DNA of 64,000 bases. Origin: Chloroflexota bacterium (GTDB lineage: Bacteria; Chloroflexota; Dehalococcoidia; JACPQK01). Location of the stretch: the NCBI GenBank assembly GCA_016190505.1, contig JACPQM010000024.1:62001-126000 (forward strand), given 5' to 3'. A program made the position numbers and the translations under genes. Below the pieces are notes generated by a model. It was not told the origin of the DNA, did not search any database, and saw only the letters and a list, made by a program, of their open reading frames with translations. Below, one piece after another: positions 16,985 through 25,067 of the stretch; the stretch's first letter is position 1; the number at the start of each line of letters is the position of its first letter.

Positions 16985-17980
16985 CTATAGCCTGCGTGAG
17001 GCGGGTGCCGCAGCCAGCGACTGAAGGTGCAAGCGTTCGCAGATATCCCGGGCGCCCTGCACAATGTCCTCGATGACTTGTTTCACTGGCTTGATCTCCT
17101 TGATCAGGCCGACCACCTGGCCGCAGGAGACCACCCCGGCATCTAGGTCCCCCTCCATGAGCACCGTGCGGCTCTTCAGGCCGCTGATGTGCGGTAGCAA
17201 CTCCTCCAGGGAAGCGCCCTCGTCCTCCAACTTCAGCACGGTCTCGGCGGCCTGGTTGCGGGCGAATCGCCCGGTGTTGCGTATGGAACGCTCCAGGAGG
17301 ACGGTGTCACGCTCGCTGAGGTCTATTAGCCAGTGTTTGAAGCTGGGGTGGGCGGGGCATTCCTCGGTGGCCATGAAACGAGTGCCCATGAGCACTGCCT
17401 CGGCTCCCAAAGACAGGGCGGCCACGAAGCCCCGGGCGTCGCCGAAGCCGCCTCCAGCTACCACGGGGATGGTCACCGACTGGGAGGCCAGGGGCAGGAG
17501 GATGAGGCTGGTCACGTCGTCCATGCCCGGGTGGCCGCCACACTCGAAGCCTACCACGGTGACTGCGTCCACCCCGGCATGCTCCACGTGTCGCGCGAAA
17601 CGCACCGCGGGGACTTTGTGGATGACCTTGACTCCGGCGGCCTTGAACTGGGGCAGGAACTCCTCGGGGCTGCGCCCCGAGGTCTCTACCGCCTTGACCC
17701 CTTCTTCGATAAGCACGTTCACGAAGGCGGACGTGTTGACGGGGCGGATGGTGGGCATCAGGGTGACGTTGACCCCCAGGGGTTTGTCGGTTAGCTGTTT
17801 GGCCTTGCGGAGCTCGTCGCGGAACCCCTCGGGGTCCTGGAAGTTGCCGGCGTTGATCATCCCCAACGCCCCAGCCTCGGACACGGCAGCCGCCAGCTCA
17901 GCCACACCCAGCCACTGCATCCCCCCCTGGATAATGGGGTACTTGATGCCGAGCATCTCCGTCACCCTGGTCTGGAACAC
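16985..17980 (-). CDS. Nitronate monooxygenase / FabK-like flavoprotein
   Basis: 331 residues of the FMN-dependent TIM-barrel family that includes 2-nitropropane dioxygenases and enoyl-ACP reductase II. It begins TEMLGIKYPIIQGGMQWLG, has the GFECGGHPG loop with the conserved His, and GGGFGDARG plus MGTRF for FMN phosphate binding. The family converts alkyl nitronates or reduces enoyl thioesters; the sequence alone does not separate these. The start is GTG 17980 behind AAAGGGGA. It is convergent with the dehalogenase remnant. Confidence 0.87.
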   Translation of the reverse strand: MFQTRVTEMLGIKYPIIQGGMQWLGVAELAAAVSEAGALGMINAGNFQDPEGFRDELRKAKQLTDKPLGVNVTLMPTIRPVNTSAFVNVLIEEGVKAVETSGRSPEEFLPQFKAAGVKVIHKVPAVRFARHVEHAGVDAVTVVGFECGGHPGMDDVTSLILLPLASQSVTIPVVAGGGFGDARGFVAALSLGAEAVLMGTRFMATEECPAHPSFKHWLIDLSERDTVLLERSIRNTGRFARNQAAETVLKLEDEGASLEELLPHISGLKSRTVLMEGDLDAGVVSCGQVVGLIKEIKPVKQVIEDIVQGARDICERLHLQSLAAAPASRRL

Positions 17981-18053
17981 TGTAGTCCCCTTTCTAACTC
18001 AAACAGACAGCGGCCATTATACCTAGCGGTGGGGTCCCCCTTGGCGCTCGGAT

Positions 18054-18347
18054 TCACCCCCTTCTGTCCCCTTGCCAAGAGGGACAGAAAGGGGTACCTC
18101 CCGCGAGGGCGACGGACAGCGCGTGTACGCTGATTTCCACAACTTGGTACGAATTGCCCCACCCTTGCTTGGGCCTTGCCCGTAGCGGAAGCTCGATGAC
18201 ACAATACGCGTTGTCCCGGGCGGTCAGGGCCATTGCCTTGTGCCGGTGAGACTGGCTTATCACTACCGGCTTGTCTATCTGGCGGGCGTTGATGGCTATG
18301 CGGTCGCCCCGGAGGGCGTCACCAACGTCAAACAGCGTCTGTGGCAA
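18054..18347 (-). CDS. Hypothetical protein, 3' end in an inverted repeat
   Basis: 97 residues from TTG 18347, overlapping the upstream gene's stop by 20 nt. No motif is recognised. The last dozen codons are read through the imperfect palindrome at 18057-18094, so the natural C-terminus may have been replaced by a repeat insertion. There is no convincing ribosome binding site, and this could be a non-gene. Confidence 0.35.
   Translation of the reverse strand: MPQTLFDVGDALRGDRIAINARQIDKPVVISQSHRHKAMALTARDNAYCVIELPLRARPKQGWGNSYQVVEISVHALSVALAGGTPFCPSWQGDRRG
18057..18094. repeat. Imperfect palindrome with CCCTTGCCAAG core (family D)
   Basis: CCCC.TTCTGTCCC.CTTG is complementary to CAAG.GGGACAGAA.GGGG with two single-base irregularities. 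The same CTTGCCAAG core and CCCC/GGGG ends form the inner hairpin of the element at 42951-43053. Confidence 0.55.
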
Positions 18348-18627
18348 CTTCGACGTTCCCTTCGCTGATAAGCTCGTTGCAGATTTCTACGACCAGGGGC
18401 AAATCGAGCCGTAGCTGTCTCGCTATGTCGGAGAAATAAAGCACCGCTCCGCTACCGAACAGCTCCCGTATTTCGTGCTTGGCTTGTTCTCTGCTCATGG
18501 TCCGCAACACAATGACATCTGGCCTATCCGTTGCCAGGGTTATTGCTTCAAGGGAAGCTACTCGGCGCTCCAAACGCTTGATCTTGTTCAGCAACCGGTC
18601 ATCGGTCTTCCGTCTTGTGCTTTGCAC
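18328..18627 (-). CDS. Small coiled-coil/HTH protein
   Basis: 99 residues from GTG 18627, placed by an AGGAGG site five nt upstream. An N-terminal heptad-like stretch (LLNKIKRLERRVASLEAIT) is followed by a C-terminal segment resembling a winged helix (YFSDIARQLRLDLPLVVEICNELISEGNVEV). It may be a small DNA-binding regulator. It is transcribed divergently from aspS across a region holding the palindrome CAACGCTTGCGTTG (18727-18740), a possible binding site. Function is unknown. Confidence 0.6.
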   Translation of the reverse strand: MQSTRRKTDDRLLNKIKRLERRVASLEAITLATDRPDVIVLRTMSREQAKHEIRELFGSGAVLYFSDIARQLRLDLPLVVEICNELISEGNVEVATDAV

Positions 18628-18737
18628 AATGGCCTCCTGCCTGTGCATGCCCAGGCAGCCCCAGTTTACCACCTGTGCCCACCTATTTGAAACAGGCAAT
18701 AATGCTACCAAGACTCGTCAACTTGCCAACGCTTGCG

Positions 18738-18766
18738 TTGACCTGACAGGCACACAGTGCTATATT
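18738..18766 (+). promoter_or_regulatory. aspS promoter
   Basis: TTGACC (18738-18743), a 17-nt spacer and TATATT (18761-18766). The predicted start (18773-18775) coincides with the ATG at 18775, implying a leaderless or near-leaderless mRNA. A 14-nt palindrome (18727-18740) overlaps the -35. Confidence 0.7.
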
Positions 18767-18774
18767 CAGCGGGA

Positions 18775-20538
18775 ATGACCGCCCGCCAGAGCTGCGGACT
18801 GCTGACTGCCGCCCACGTCGGCCACCAGGTGACCCTGATGGGTTGGGTACACCGGCGACGCGACCACGGCGGCATTATCTTCGTTGACTTGAGGGACCGT
18901 GCAGGTCTCGCCCAGGTCGTGTTCAACCCTGAGCTATCCCCCGGCTCCCACGAGGTGGGTTCTCAGCTCCGCGCCGAGTATGTGGTGCGGGTGGATGGGG
19001 AGGTGCGCCGCCGGCCGGCAGGGACCGAGAACCCCAACCTGCCCACGGGCGAGGTCGAGGTGGTGGCCAATTCAGTGACCATCTTGAACACCTCCAAGAC
19101 CCCGCCTTTTTACATCTATGAGGATGGTGAGGTGGACGAGCTGCTCCGGCTCAAGTACCGCTATCTGGACTTGCGCCGCCAGCGTATGCAGCGCAACATT
19201 GTGCTCCGCCACCGCGTGGTCAAGTTCCTGCGGGACTTCCTGGACGCACGCGGGTTCATCGAGGTGGAGACCCCGGTGTTGATCAAGAGCACCCCCGAGG
19301 GCGCCCGGGACTACCTGGTGCCCAGCCGGATGTACCCTGGCCAGTTCTACGCGTTGCCCCAGTCGCCGCAGCAACTCAAACAGCTCCTGATGGTGGCCGG
19401 CTTCGAGAAGTACTTCCAGATCGCCCGCTGTTTCCGTGACGAGGACCTGCGGGCCGACCGCCAGCCTGAGTTCACCCAGCTCGACATCGAGATGTCCTTT
19501 GTGGGCGTGGACGACGTGCTTGGGCTCATGGAGGAGATGTGCACCGCCCTGGTGGAGAAGGTCACTCCTCAGTTCCACATGGTGAGGCCGTTCCCCCGGC
19601 TGACCTACGCCCAGGCCGTGGAGCGCTACGGCAACGACAAACCAGACCTGCGTTTTGGTCTGGAGCTGGCCGACCTGTCCGCCATAGCGGCGCGGACCGA
19701 TTTCGGCGTGTTTCGCACGGCCCTGGCCCAGAAGGGCGTAGTCAAGGGTCTGGCCCTCCCGGGTGCCGCCCGCTACACGCGCACGCAGCTCGAAGAGCTC
19801 ACCCGCTGGGCACAAGAGCGCGGGGCCAAGGGACTGGTGTCCATCCCTCTGGACGCGGAAGCGGCGGGGCGCTCCGTTGCCATGAAATACCTGTCGCCGG
19901 GGCAGGTTGAGGCAATGGCCTCACGCCTGGGCGCCAAGCAGGGCGACCTGCTGCTCCTGGTGGCGGACCAGGCCGCGGTGGCCAATGCCGTGCTGAGCGC
20001 GCTCAGACAGGAGTTGGGCCGCCGCCTGGGACTGGCCGATCCCGACCTCCTGGCCTTCGCTTTCGTCACCGATTTCCCTTTGTTCGAGTGGAACGAAAAG
20101 GAGGGGCGCTGGGACTCAGCCCATCACCCCTTTACGGCGCCGCTGGAGGAGGACATCCCGCTGCTGGATACGGACCTGGCACGGGTCCGCTCCCTGGCTT
20201 ACGACCTGGTGTGCAACGGGTATGAGCTGTCCTCCGGCAGCATCCGCATTCACCGCCGCGAGCTTCAGGAGAAGATACTGGGCATTCTCAAGTACAACCG
20301 TGGGGACGCCCAGGCCCGGTTCGGCCACCTGCTCGAGGCCCTGGAGTTCGGGGCGCCGCCCCATGGTGGCATCGCGCCTGGCATAGACCGGCTGGTCATG
20401 CTGCTGGCCCGGGAGACTACCATCCGCGAGGTTATCGCCTTCCCCAAGACCCAAATGGCCACCGACCCTATGACCAGCGCTCCGTCGCCGGTATCGCCTG
20501 AGCAACTGCGTGAGCTGCATTTGCAGGTGACGGAGTAG
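18775..20538 (+). CDS. aspS: Aspartyl-tRNA synthetase
   Basis: 587 residues of bacterial-type AspRS. The N-terminal anticodon-binding OB fold (VTLMGWVHRRRDHGGIIFVDLRD) comes first. The class II catalytic core has motif 1 (FLDARGFIEVETPVL), motif 2 (FQIARCFRDEDLRADRQPEF) and motif 3 (GIAPGIDRLVML), interrupted by the bacterial GAD insertion. It charges tRNA-Asp; whether it also charges tRNA-Asn depends on whether AsnRS or GatCAB is present elsewhere. ATG 18775 is chosen over an in-frame GTG at 18757 because the latter lies upstream of the -10 element and could not be in the transcript. Confidence 0.97.
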   Translation: MTARQSCGLLTAAHVGHQVTLMGWVHRRRDHGGIIFVDLRDRAGLAQVVFNPELSPGSHEVGSQLRAEYVVRVDGEVRRRPAGTENPNLPTGEVEVVANSVTILNTSKTPPFYIYEDGEVDELLRLKYRYLDLRRQRMQRNIVLRHRVVKFLRDFLDARGFIEVETPVLIKSTPEGARDYLVPSRMYPGQFYALPQSPQQLKQLLMVAGFEKYFQIARCFRDEDLRADRQPEFTQLDIEMSFVGVDDVLGLMEEMCTALVEKVTPQFHMVRPFPRLTYAQAVERYGNDKPDLRFGLELADLSAIAARTDFGVFRTALAQKGVVKGLALPGAARYTRTQLEELTRWAQERGAKGLVSIPLDAEAAGRSVAMKYLSPGQVEAMASRLGAKQGDLLLLVADQAAVANAVLSALRQELGRRLGLADPDLLAFAFVTDFPLFEWNEKEGRWDSAHHPFTAPLEEDIPLLDTDLARVRSLAYDLVCNGYELSSGSIRIHRRELQEKILGILKYNRGDAQARFGHLLEALEFGAPPHGGIAPGIDRLVMLLARETTIREVIAFPKTQMATDPMTSAPSPVSPEQLRELHLQVTE

Positions 20539-20586
20539 GGACAGTTTGACCGCCGCCGTCTTTGAGCTAGCAGTTGTACTGGTATG

Positions 20587-20610
20587 CCCCGCCTACCCAG
20601 CGGGGGATTT
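20587..20610 (+). terminator. Weak terminator-like hairpin after aspS
   Basis: CCCCGC (20587-20592) pairs with GCGGGG (20600-20605) around CTACCCA, followed by GATTT; the T-tract is poor. Confidence 0.35.
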
Positions 20611-20659
20611 GCAGCTAGCGCTTGACCACAGGCGACAAATGTGATACAAAGGCAGTAGC

Positions 20660-20928
20660 GTGCTCATACTCCGGCTGGAACTTGACGAGGCTGTGGCTGA
20701 GCACGTCGCTCGCCATCGTGTCAAGCTGGAAGAGATTAGGGATGTTTGCTTTGGGCCCCACCTCGAAACGAGAACCAGGATGGTAGGTTGTTAGTGCTTG
20801 GGCAGTCGTCTGCGGGCCGCTACTTGGCCGTTGTGTTGGCTCATCTTGGCTCTGGTACCTATCGGCTTGTCACAGCAAGAGACATGACTAAGGCGGAGAA
20901 AGCCTATTGTCGAAGGCGTTTGGAGTAG
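20660..20928 (+). pseudogene. BrnT-type toxin gene broken by a frameshift
   Basis: From GTG 20660 the translation is LILRLELDEAVAEHVARHRV, then KLEEIRDVCFGP, matching the BrnT N-terminus, and it stops at TAG 20792-20794. In the next frame, from about 20782, it continues GRLLVLGQSSAGRYLAVVLA and YRLVTARDMTKAEKAYCRRR, the BrnT C-terminal half with its arginine and TAR..T..E motifs. Joined together the two halves make about 90 residues, the normal BrnT length. One extra base (or two missing) near 20783-20791 separates them. Either the toxin is inactivated or the base is a sequencing error. The antitoxin-like gene follows 13 nt later. Confidence 0.68.
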
Positions 20929-20941
20929 GGGGTAGCTGGAA

Positions 20942-21253
20942 TTGCCGAAGATGGTAGACCGTCAAGCAGAGGCGGAATATTGGGACACACACGAGTTGGT
21001 GGGGCGGGGCAGGGGTTTCAAGAAAGTTCCCGCGGCGAACGTAGAGAACCTTGAGTACCGTTTGAACCTCCGTCTGACCATGAGGGACATGCACCGGCTG
21101 GCGGAGGAGGCGGAGAAACGAGGCGTACGTTTCACGGAGCTTGCCAGGCAGTTCATTGGCGAGGGCCTGGAACGTGCCGATAGCAGTACGCTGGAGGCCC
21201 GCCTGGAGGCGCTGGTCAGGGATGTGGCAGAGCTGAAGCAACGGGTGGGATAA
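20942..21253 (+). CDS. CopG/BrnA-type antitoxin-like protein
   Basis: 103 residues. The region LEYRLNLRLTMRDMHRLAEEAEKRG...FTELARQFIGEGLE has the strand-helix-helix pattern of ribbon-helix-helix DNA-binding proteins. It is preceded by an EAEYWDTHE toxin-binding-like N-terminus and followed by a short coiled coil. It would neutralise the preceding BrnT-type toxin and repress the pair. TTG 20942 is preceded by AGGGGGTAG; ATG 20951 is an alternative. The gene is intact although the toxin is frameshifted. Confidence 0.75.
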   Translation: MPKMVDRQAEAEYWDTHELVGRGRGFKKVPAANVENLEYRLNLRLTMRDMHRLAEEAEKRGVRFTELARQFIGEGLERADSSTLEARLEALVRDVAELKQRVG

Positions 21254-21276
21254 CACCTTAGAACGGAGACCTGTAC

Positions 21277-22944
21277 ATGTTGCGTAGCCGTTTGGCGCTG
21301 ATCATCGTGGCCCTGGTGGGCGTATTAGCCTTGCTGTTCGTGGTGCTGGCCGTGGGACTGGTGGCTGGCCTGGGGAGCAAGGGCTCGCCCGGGCCGGCCC
21401 CGGGCGAGACCCCCAGTGACCCTGCTGCAACCGGCAATGGCGTGCCCAGTGGCCCCAGTAGCGGGGAGCTGCGCATCCTGGGCGCAGACCCGCCGACCAT
21501 GGACCCCCACCTGGCGGGTGACGTGGACTCTGCCACCTACATTGTGGAGATCTTCAGCGGCCTGGTCACCCTGGACAGGGACCTGAAGGTGGTCCCGGAC
21601 ATCGCCGAGAGCTGGCAGACGACCGACGGCGTCACCTGGACGTTCCAACTCCGCCCGGGGGTGCGGTTCCACAACAACAAAGTGGTGACCGCACAGGACT
21701 TCAAGTTCTCTTTCGAGCGGGCCTGCGACCCGAGGACGGCGTCCACCACCGCCCACACTTACCTGGGTGATATCGTAGGCTGCACTGACAAGCTAAACGG
21801 GGTGGCCCGAGAGGTCCGGGGTGTCCAGGTGGTGGATGACGCCACCTTGCGCCTGGTCATAGATGCGCCGAAGGTCTATTTCATCGAGAAGCTGACCTAT
21901 CCCACGGCCTTCGTCTTGGACGAAGCTAACGTGCGCTCGGGCTCTGCCTGGACCCTGCGCCCCAACGGCACGGGCCCCTTCAAGCTTCAGGAGTGGCGCC
22001 CGGGCGAGCGCCTCATACTCCAGCGCAACGACGCCTACTACCGGGGGCCGGCCAAGCTGGAGCGCGTGCGCTTCATCCTGTCCGGCGGCTCATCCATCAC
22101 CATGTATGAGAACAACGAGATTGACGTGTCTGGCGTGGGTCTCACTGACATAGACCGGGCCCTCGATCCGGCCAACCCGCTGAACAGAGAGCTCATCAAC
22201 GCGCCCGAGCTAAGTGTCGGCTACATCGGTTTCAACACGACCAAGCCGCCTTTCGACGACCTCAAGGTGCGCCAGGCCTTCAACTACGCCGTGGACAAGC
22301 GGAAGATCGTGTCTGTGGTGCTCAAAGACCTGGTGGAGCCCGCGGCAGGCATATTGCCCCCGGGGTTGCCCGGGTACTCCAAGGACATCAAAGGGCTGGA
22401 GTTCGACGCGGCCCGGGCCAAGCAACTTCTGGCCGAGTCCAAGTATGGTAGCGCCCAGGGCTTGGGCCGCGTAGTCATCACCATTCCGGGCACGGGCACC
22501 GCGCTGCCTCCCACCAGCGAGGCCATCATCCAGCAGTGGAAGGACAATCTGGGGGTCACCGTCGAGATCCAGCAGGTGGAGTTCGCCACCTTCCTGCAGG
22601 ACCTGAATCGGGGTATTTTCCAGGCTTTCGAGATCGGCTGGGTGGCCGACTACCCGGACCCGCAGAACTTCCTGGACCTGCTGTTCCATAGCGGCAGCCT
22701 GGAGAACCGGTCCTATTTCTCCGACCCGGAGGTGGACCGGATACTGGACCAGGCCCGGGTGGAGAAGAACGAGACCGCCCGGCTGGCCTTGTACCGCCAG
22801 GCTGAGCAACTCATCGTGGACAAGGCGCCCTGGTTGCCGCTGTGGCACGGCCGGGGCTACATCCTGGTGAAGCCGTATGTGAGGGGCTGGTACATCGCTC
22901 CCCTGGTGGTGCCCTTCTTCAAGGACATCTCGATAGAGAAGTAG
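21277..22944 (+). CDS. ABC transporter substrate-binding protein, dipeptide/oligopeptide type
   Basis: 555 residues of the SBP family 5 (DppA/OppA/NikA). Residues 5-32 form an uncleaved hydrophobic anchor or signal without a lipobox cysteine. A Gly/Pro/Ser linker and the binding domain follow (LRILGADPPTMDPHLAGD, VVPDIAESWQTTDGVTWTFQLR, NDAYYRGPAKLERVRF). Ligands in this family include peptides, nickel chelates and sugars. It is first in a three-gene operon with two permeases, 10 nt apart. Confidence 0.92.
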   Translation: MLRSRLALIIVALVGVLALLFVVLAVGLVAGLGSKGSPGPAPGETPSDPAATGNGVPSGPSSGELRILGADPPTMDPHLAGDVDSATYIVEIFSGLVTLDRDLKVVPDIAESWQTTDGVTWTFQLRPGVRFHNNKVVTAQDFKFSFERACDPRTASTTAHTYLGDIVGCTDKLNGVAREVRGVQVVDDATLRLVIDAPKVYFIEKLTYPTAFVLDEANVRSGSAWTLRPNGTGPFKLQEWRPGERLILQRNDAYYRGPAKLERVRFILSGGSSITMYENNEIDVSGVGLTDIDRALDPANPLNRELINAPELSVGYIGFNTTKPPFDDLKVRQAFNYAVDKRKIVSVVLKDLVEPAAGILPPGLPGYSKDIKGLEFDAARAKQLLAESKYGSAQGLGRVVITIPGTGTALPPTSEAIIQQWKDNLGVTVEIQQVEFATFLQDLNRGIFQAFEIGWVADYPDPQNFLDLLFHSGSLENRSYFSDPEVDRILDQARVEKNETARLALYRQAEQLIVDKAPWLPLWHGRGYILVKPYVRGWYIAPLVVPFFKDISIEK

Positions 22945-22954
22945 GCGAGAGCCG

Positions 22955-23884
22955 ATGTTGGCCTACATCCTCCGGCGCCTGTTGTGGGTGCCGGTGGTGC
23001 TGTTAGTAGTTACCTTCGTCACATTCGGACTGGGCGTTTATGGGCCGGGCGACCCCATCACGCTGCGCCTGGGGCAGCACGCCAACCCGGAGGTGGCTGC
23101 CCGGCTGCGCCATGAGCTAGGGCTGGACCAGCCCTTCGTGGTGCAGTACCGGGAATACTTGTCGGGCGTGGTGCACGGCGATCTGGGGGAGAGCCTGGTC
23201 TATCGCGGCCGCCCAGTGTCGGCGCTCATTTTCCCCAAGATCTGGGTGTCCATGCAGCTTGGGCTGCTGGCTACAGCCATTGCCGTGGGGGCGGGAGTGC
23301 CCCTGGGGCTGATGGCTGCCCTGCGTCAGGGGACCTGGAAGGACACCAGTATCGTGAGCGGGGCGTTGTCCCTGTACATCATGCCCGCGTTTATCCTGGC
23401 CCCCATACTGCTCTACCTCTTCGCCTTCCGCCTGCACTGGGTGCCCGCTGCGGGCTGGGGGGGGCTTGTTGACAAGCGCATCATCTTGCCGGCCCTGGTG
23501 CTGGGCCTGCCCGGCATAGCCGGTATCACCCGGCTCATGCGGGCCAGCACCCTGGAGGTCATCGGGCAGGACTACGTGCGCACGGCCAGAGCCAAGGGGC
23601 TGCTGCCCCGGCGCATAAACTACGTGCACATCGGGCGCAACGCGATCCTGCCCGTGGTGACCGTGGTGGGACTTTCGCTGGCCACGCTGGTGGAGGGAGC
23701 GTTCATCACCGAGACCATCTTCGGCATACCCGGGGTAGGTCGCCTGGCCGTCGAGTCGTTGTTCGCTCGGGACTACCCCGTCATCATGGCCCTCACCCTA
23801 CTGGTGGCCGCGGGCTACGTATTCGTGAATCTGGCTGTGGACATCGCCTACGGGGTCCTTGACCCCCGCATAAGGTACAGGTGA
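22955..23884 (+). CDS. ABC transporter permease, DppB type
   Basis: 309 residues with six hydrophobic segments. It starts MLAYILRRLLWVPVVLLVVTFVTF, typical of DppB/OppB, and has the EAA-loop region (RTARAKGLLPRRINYVHIGRNAILPVVT) that contacts the ATPase. It ends FVNLAVDIAYGVLDPRIRYR. Overlap-level spacing with both neighbours shows one operon. It would form a heterodimer with the next gene product in the inner membrane. Confidence 0.93.
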   Translation: MLAYILRRLLWVPVVLLVVTFVTFGLGVYGPGDPITLRLGQHANPEVAARLRHELGLDQPFVVQYREYLSGVVHGDLGESLVYRGRPVSALIFPKIWVSMQLGLLATAIAVGAGVPLGLMAALRQGTWKDTSIVSGALSLYIMPAFILAPILLYLFAFRLHWVPAAGWGGLVDKRIILPALVLGLPGIAGITRLMRASTLEVIGQDYVRTARAKGLLPRRINYVHIGRNAILPVVTVVGLSLATLVEGAFITETIFGIPGVGRLAVESLFARDYPVIMALTLLVAAGYVFVNLAVDIAYGVLDPRIRYR

Positions 23885-23893
23885 TTCTCAGCC

Positions 23894-24856
23894 ATGGCTA
23901 GCACGACGTTCGAGGCCGCGCCAGCGGCCGTCAGGCACCGGGCACGCAGCCCGTGGCGGGAAGCCCTGCGGCGCTTCCTGCGCAAGCGGGCTGCAGTGGC
24001 CTGCCTGGTGTTCCTGTTGATCGTGTACTTCGCCGGTCTGCTGGCGCCCTGGGTCGCCCCGTACGACTTCCGGGCCCAGGACCTGGACAATGCGGGGCAA
24101 GGTCCCAGCCTGAGCCATCCCCTGGGCACCGACCGGCTGGGCCGGGACATCTTCAGCCGCATCATCTGGGGCGCCCGCACCGCCGCCATCGTGTCCATCG
24201 CTGCTGTGGTCACGGGCAGCCTGGTTTTGGGGATGGTGCTGGGCAGCCTGGCTGGCTACTTTGGCCGCTGGGTGGACACCATCATCATGCGCATCGGGGA
24301 CATCTTCCTGGCTTTCCCCGGCCTGCTGCTGGTGATATTCATAGCGGCCACCCTCAAGCCCCGGGCGTTGGCGCTGGCAGTGGCCGTGGAGGACAGCCTG
24401 GGCGTAAGGGGTATTGTCGCCTCAGGCCTGGTGGACTACTTCGTGGTATTCGGCGCGCTGGCCCTGTTCGGCTGGGTGGGCATGGCCCGGCTGGTCCGGG
24501 GGCAGATGCTGGCCCTGAAGGAAGCGCAGTTTGTGGAGGCGGCGCGGGCGCTGGGGGCGGGTCCGGGGCGCATCGTCTTCCGTCACATGCTGCCCAACGC
24601 CATGGGACCCATTATCGTGATCGTATCTATGGCCATGGGCGGCACCGTCACCTCCGAGGTGGTGCTGAGCTGGCTGGGCATTGGCATCCAGCCCCCCAAC
24701 CCGAGCTGGGGGACCATGCTCTGGGAGAACCAGGGCATGCTCAGGTCGAATCCCCACCTGCTACTGGTGCCGGCGGCAGTGGTGGCCTCGGTGATATTCG
24801 CCTTCAACATCCTGGGCGACGGCCTGAACGACGCCCTAAACCCGCGGGCACGGTAG
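23894..24856 (+). CDS. ABC transporter permease, DppC type
   Basis: 320 residues. It has the DppC N-terminus (FLRKRAAVACLVFLLIVYFAGLLAPWVAPYD), the HPLGTDRLGRDIFSRIIWGAR signature and the EAA loop (EAARALGAGPGRIVFRHMLPNAMGPI). It ends NILGDGLNDALNPRAR. No dppD or dppF ATPase follows: the next gene is tig. The transporter must borrow ATPases encoded elsewhere. A short palindrome (24971-24984) lies in the gap after it. Confidence 0.93.
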   Translation: MASTTFEAAPAAVRHRARSPWREALRRFLRKRAAVACLVFLLIVYFAGLLAPWVAPYDFRAQDLDNAGQGPSLSHPLGTDRLGRDIFSRIIWGARTAAIVSIAAVVTGSLVLGMVLGSLAGYFGRWVDTIIMRIGDIFLAFPGLLLVIFIAATLKPRALALAVAVEDSLGVRGIVASGLVDYFVVFGALALFGWVGMARLVRGQMLALKEAQFVEAARALGAGPGRIVFRHMLPNAMGPIIVIVSMAMGGTVTSEVVLSWLGIGIQPPNPSWGTMLWENQGMLRSNPHLLLVPAAVVASVIFAFNILGDGLNDALNPRAR

Positions 24857-25067
24857 TCATTCGCCATACCACGGAAGCGACACGCAGGTCGGGGCTGCCA
24901 ACCTGCCCTGGCCTCCAGGTTACGTAGTGGGCAAGCTCGACGTTGGCCCCCTTGACCATGCAGATCAACTCCCTTCCGGAAGGGTGCACTGACCGCCTGC
25001 GGGTGCAGCCTGCTAGCGGTGCCAGACGTGATATGGTTATAATGAGGCCAGTAGAAGGGAGTTTCAG

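Noticed and set aside
24971-24984. CCCTTCCGGAAGGG palindrome as terminator of the dipeptide transporter operon
   Set aside because: Perfect but short, with no T-tract; it could be chance.
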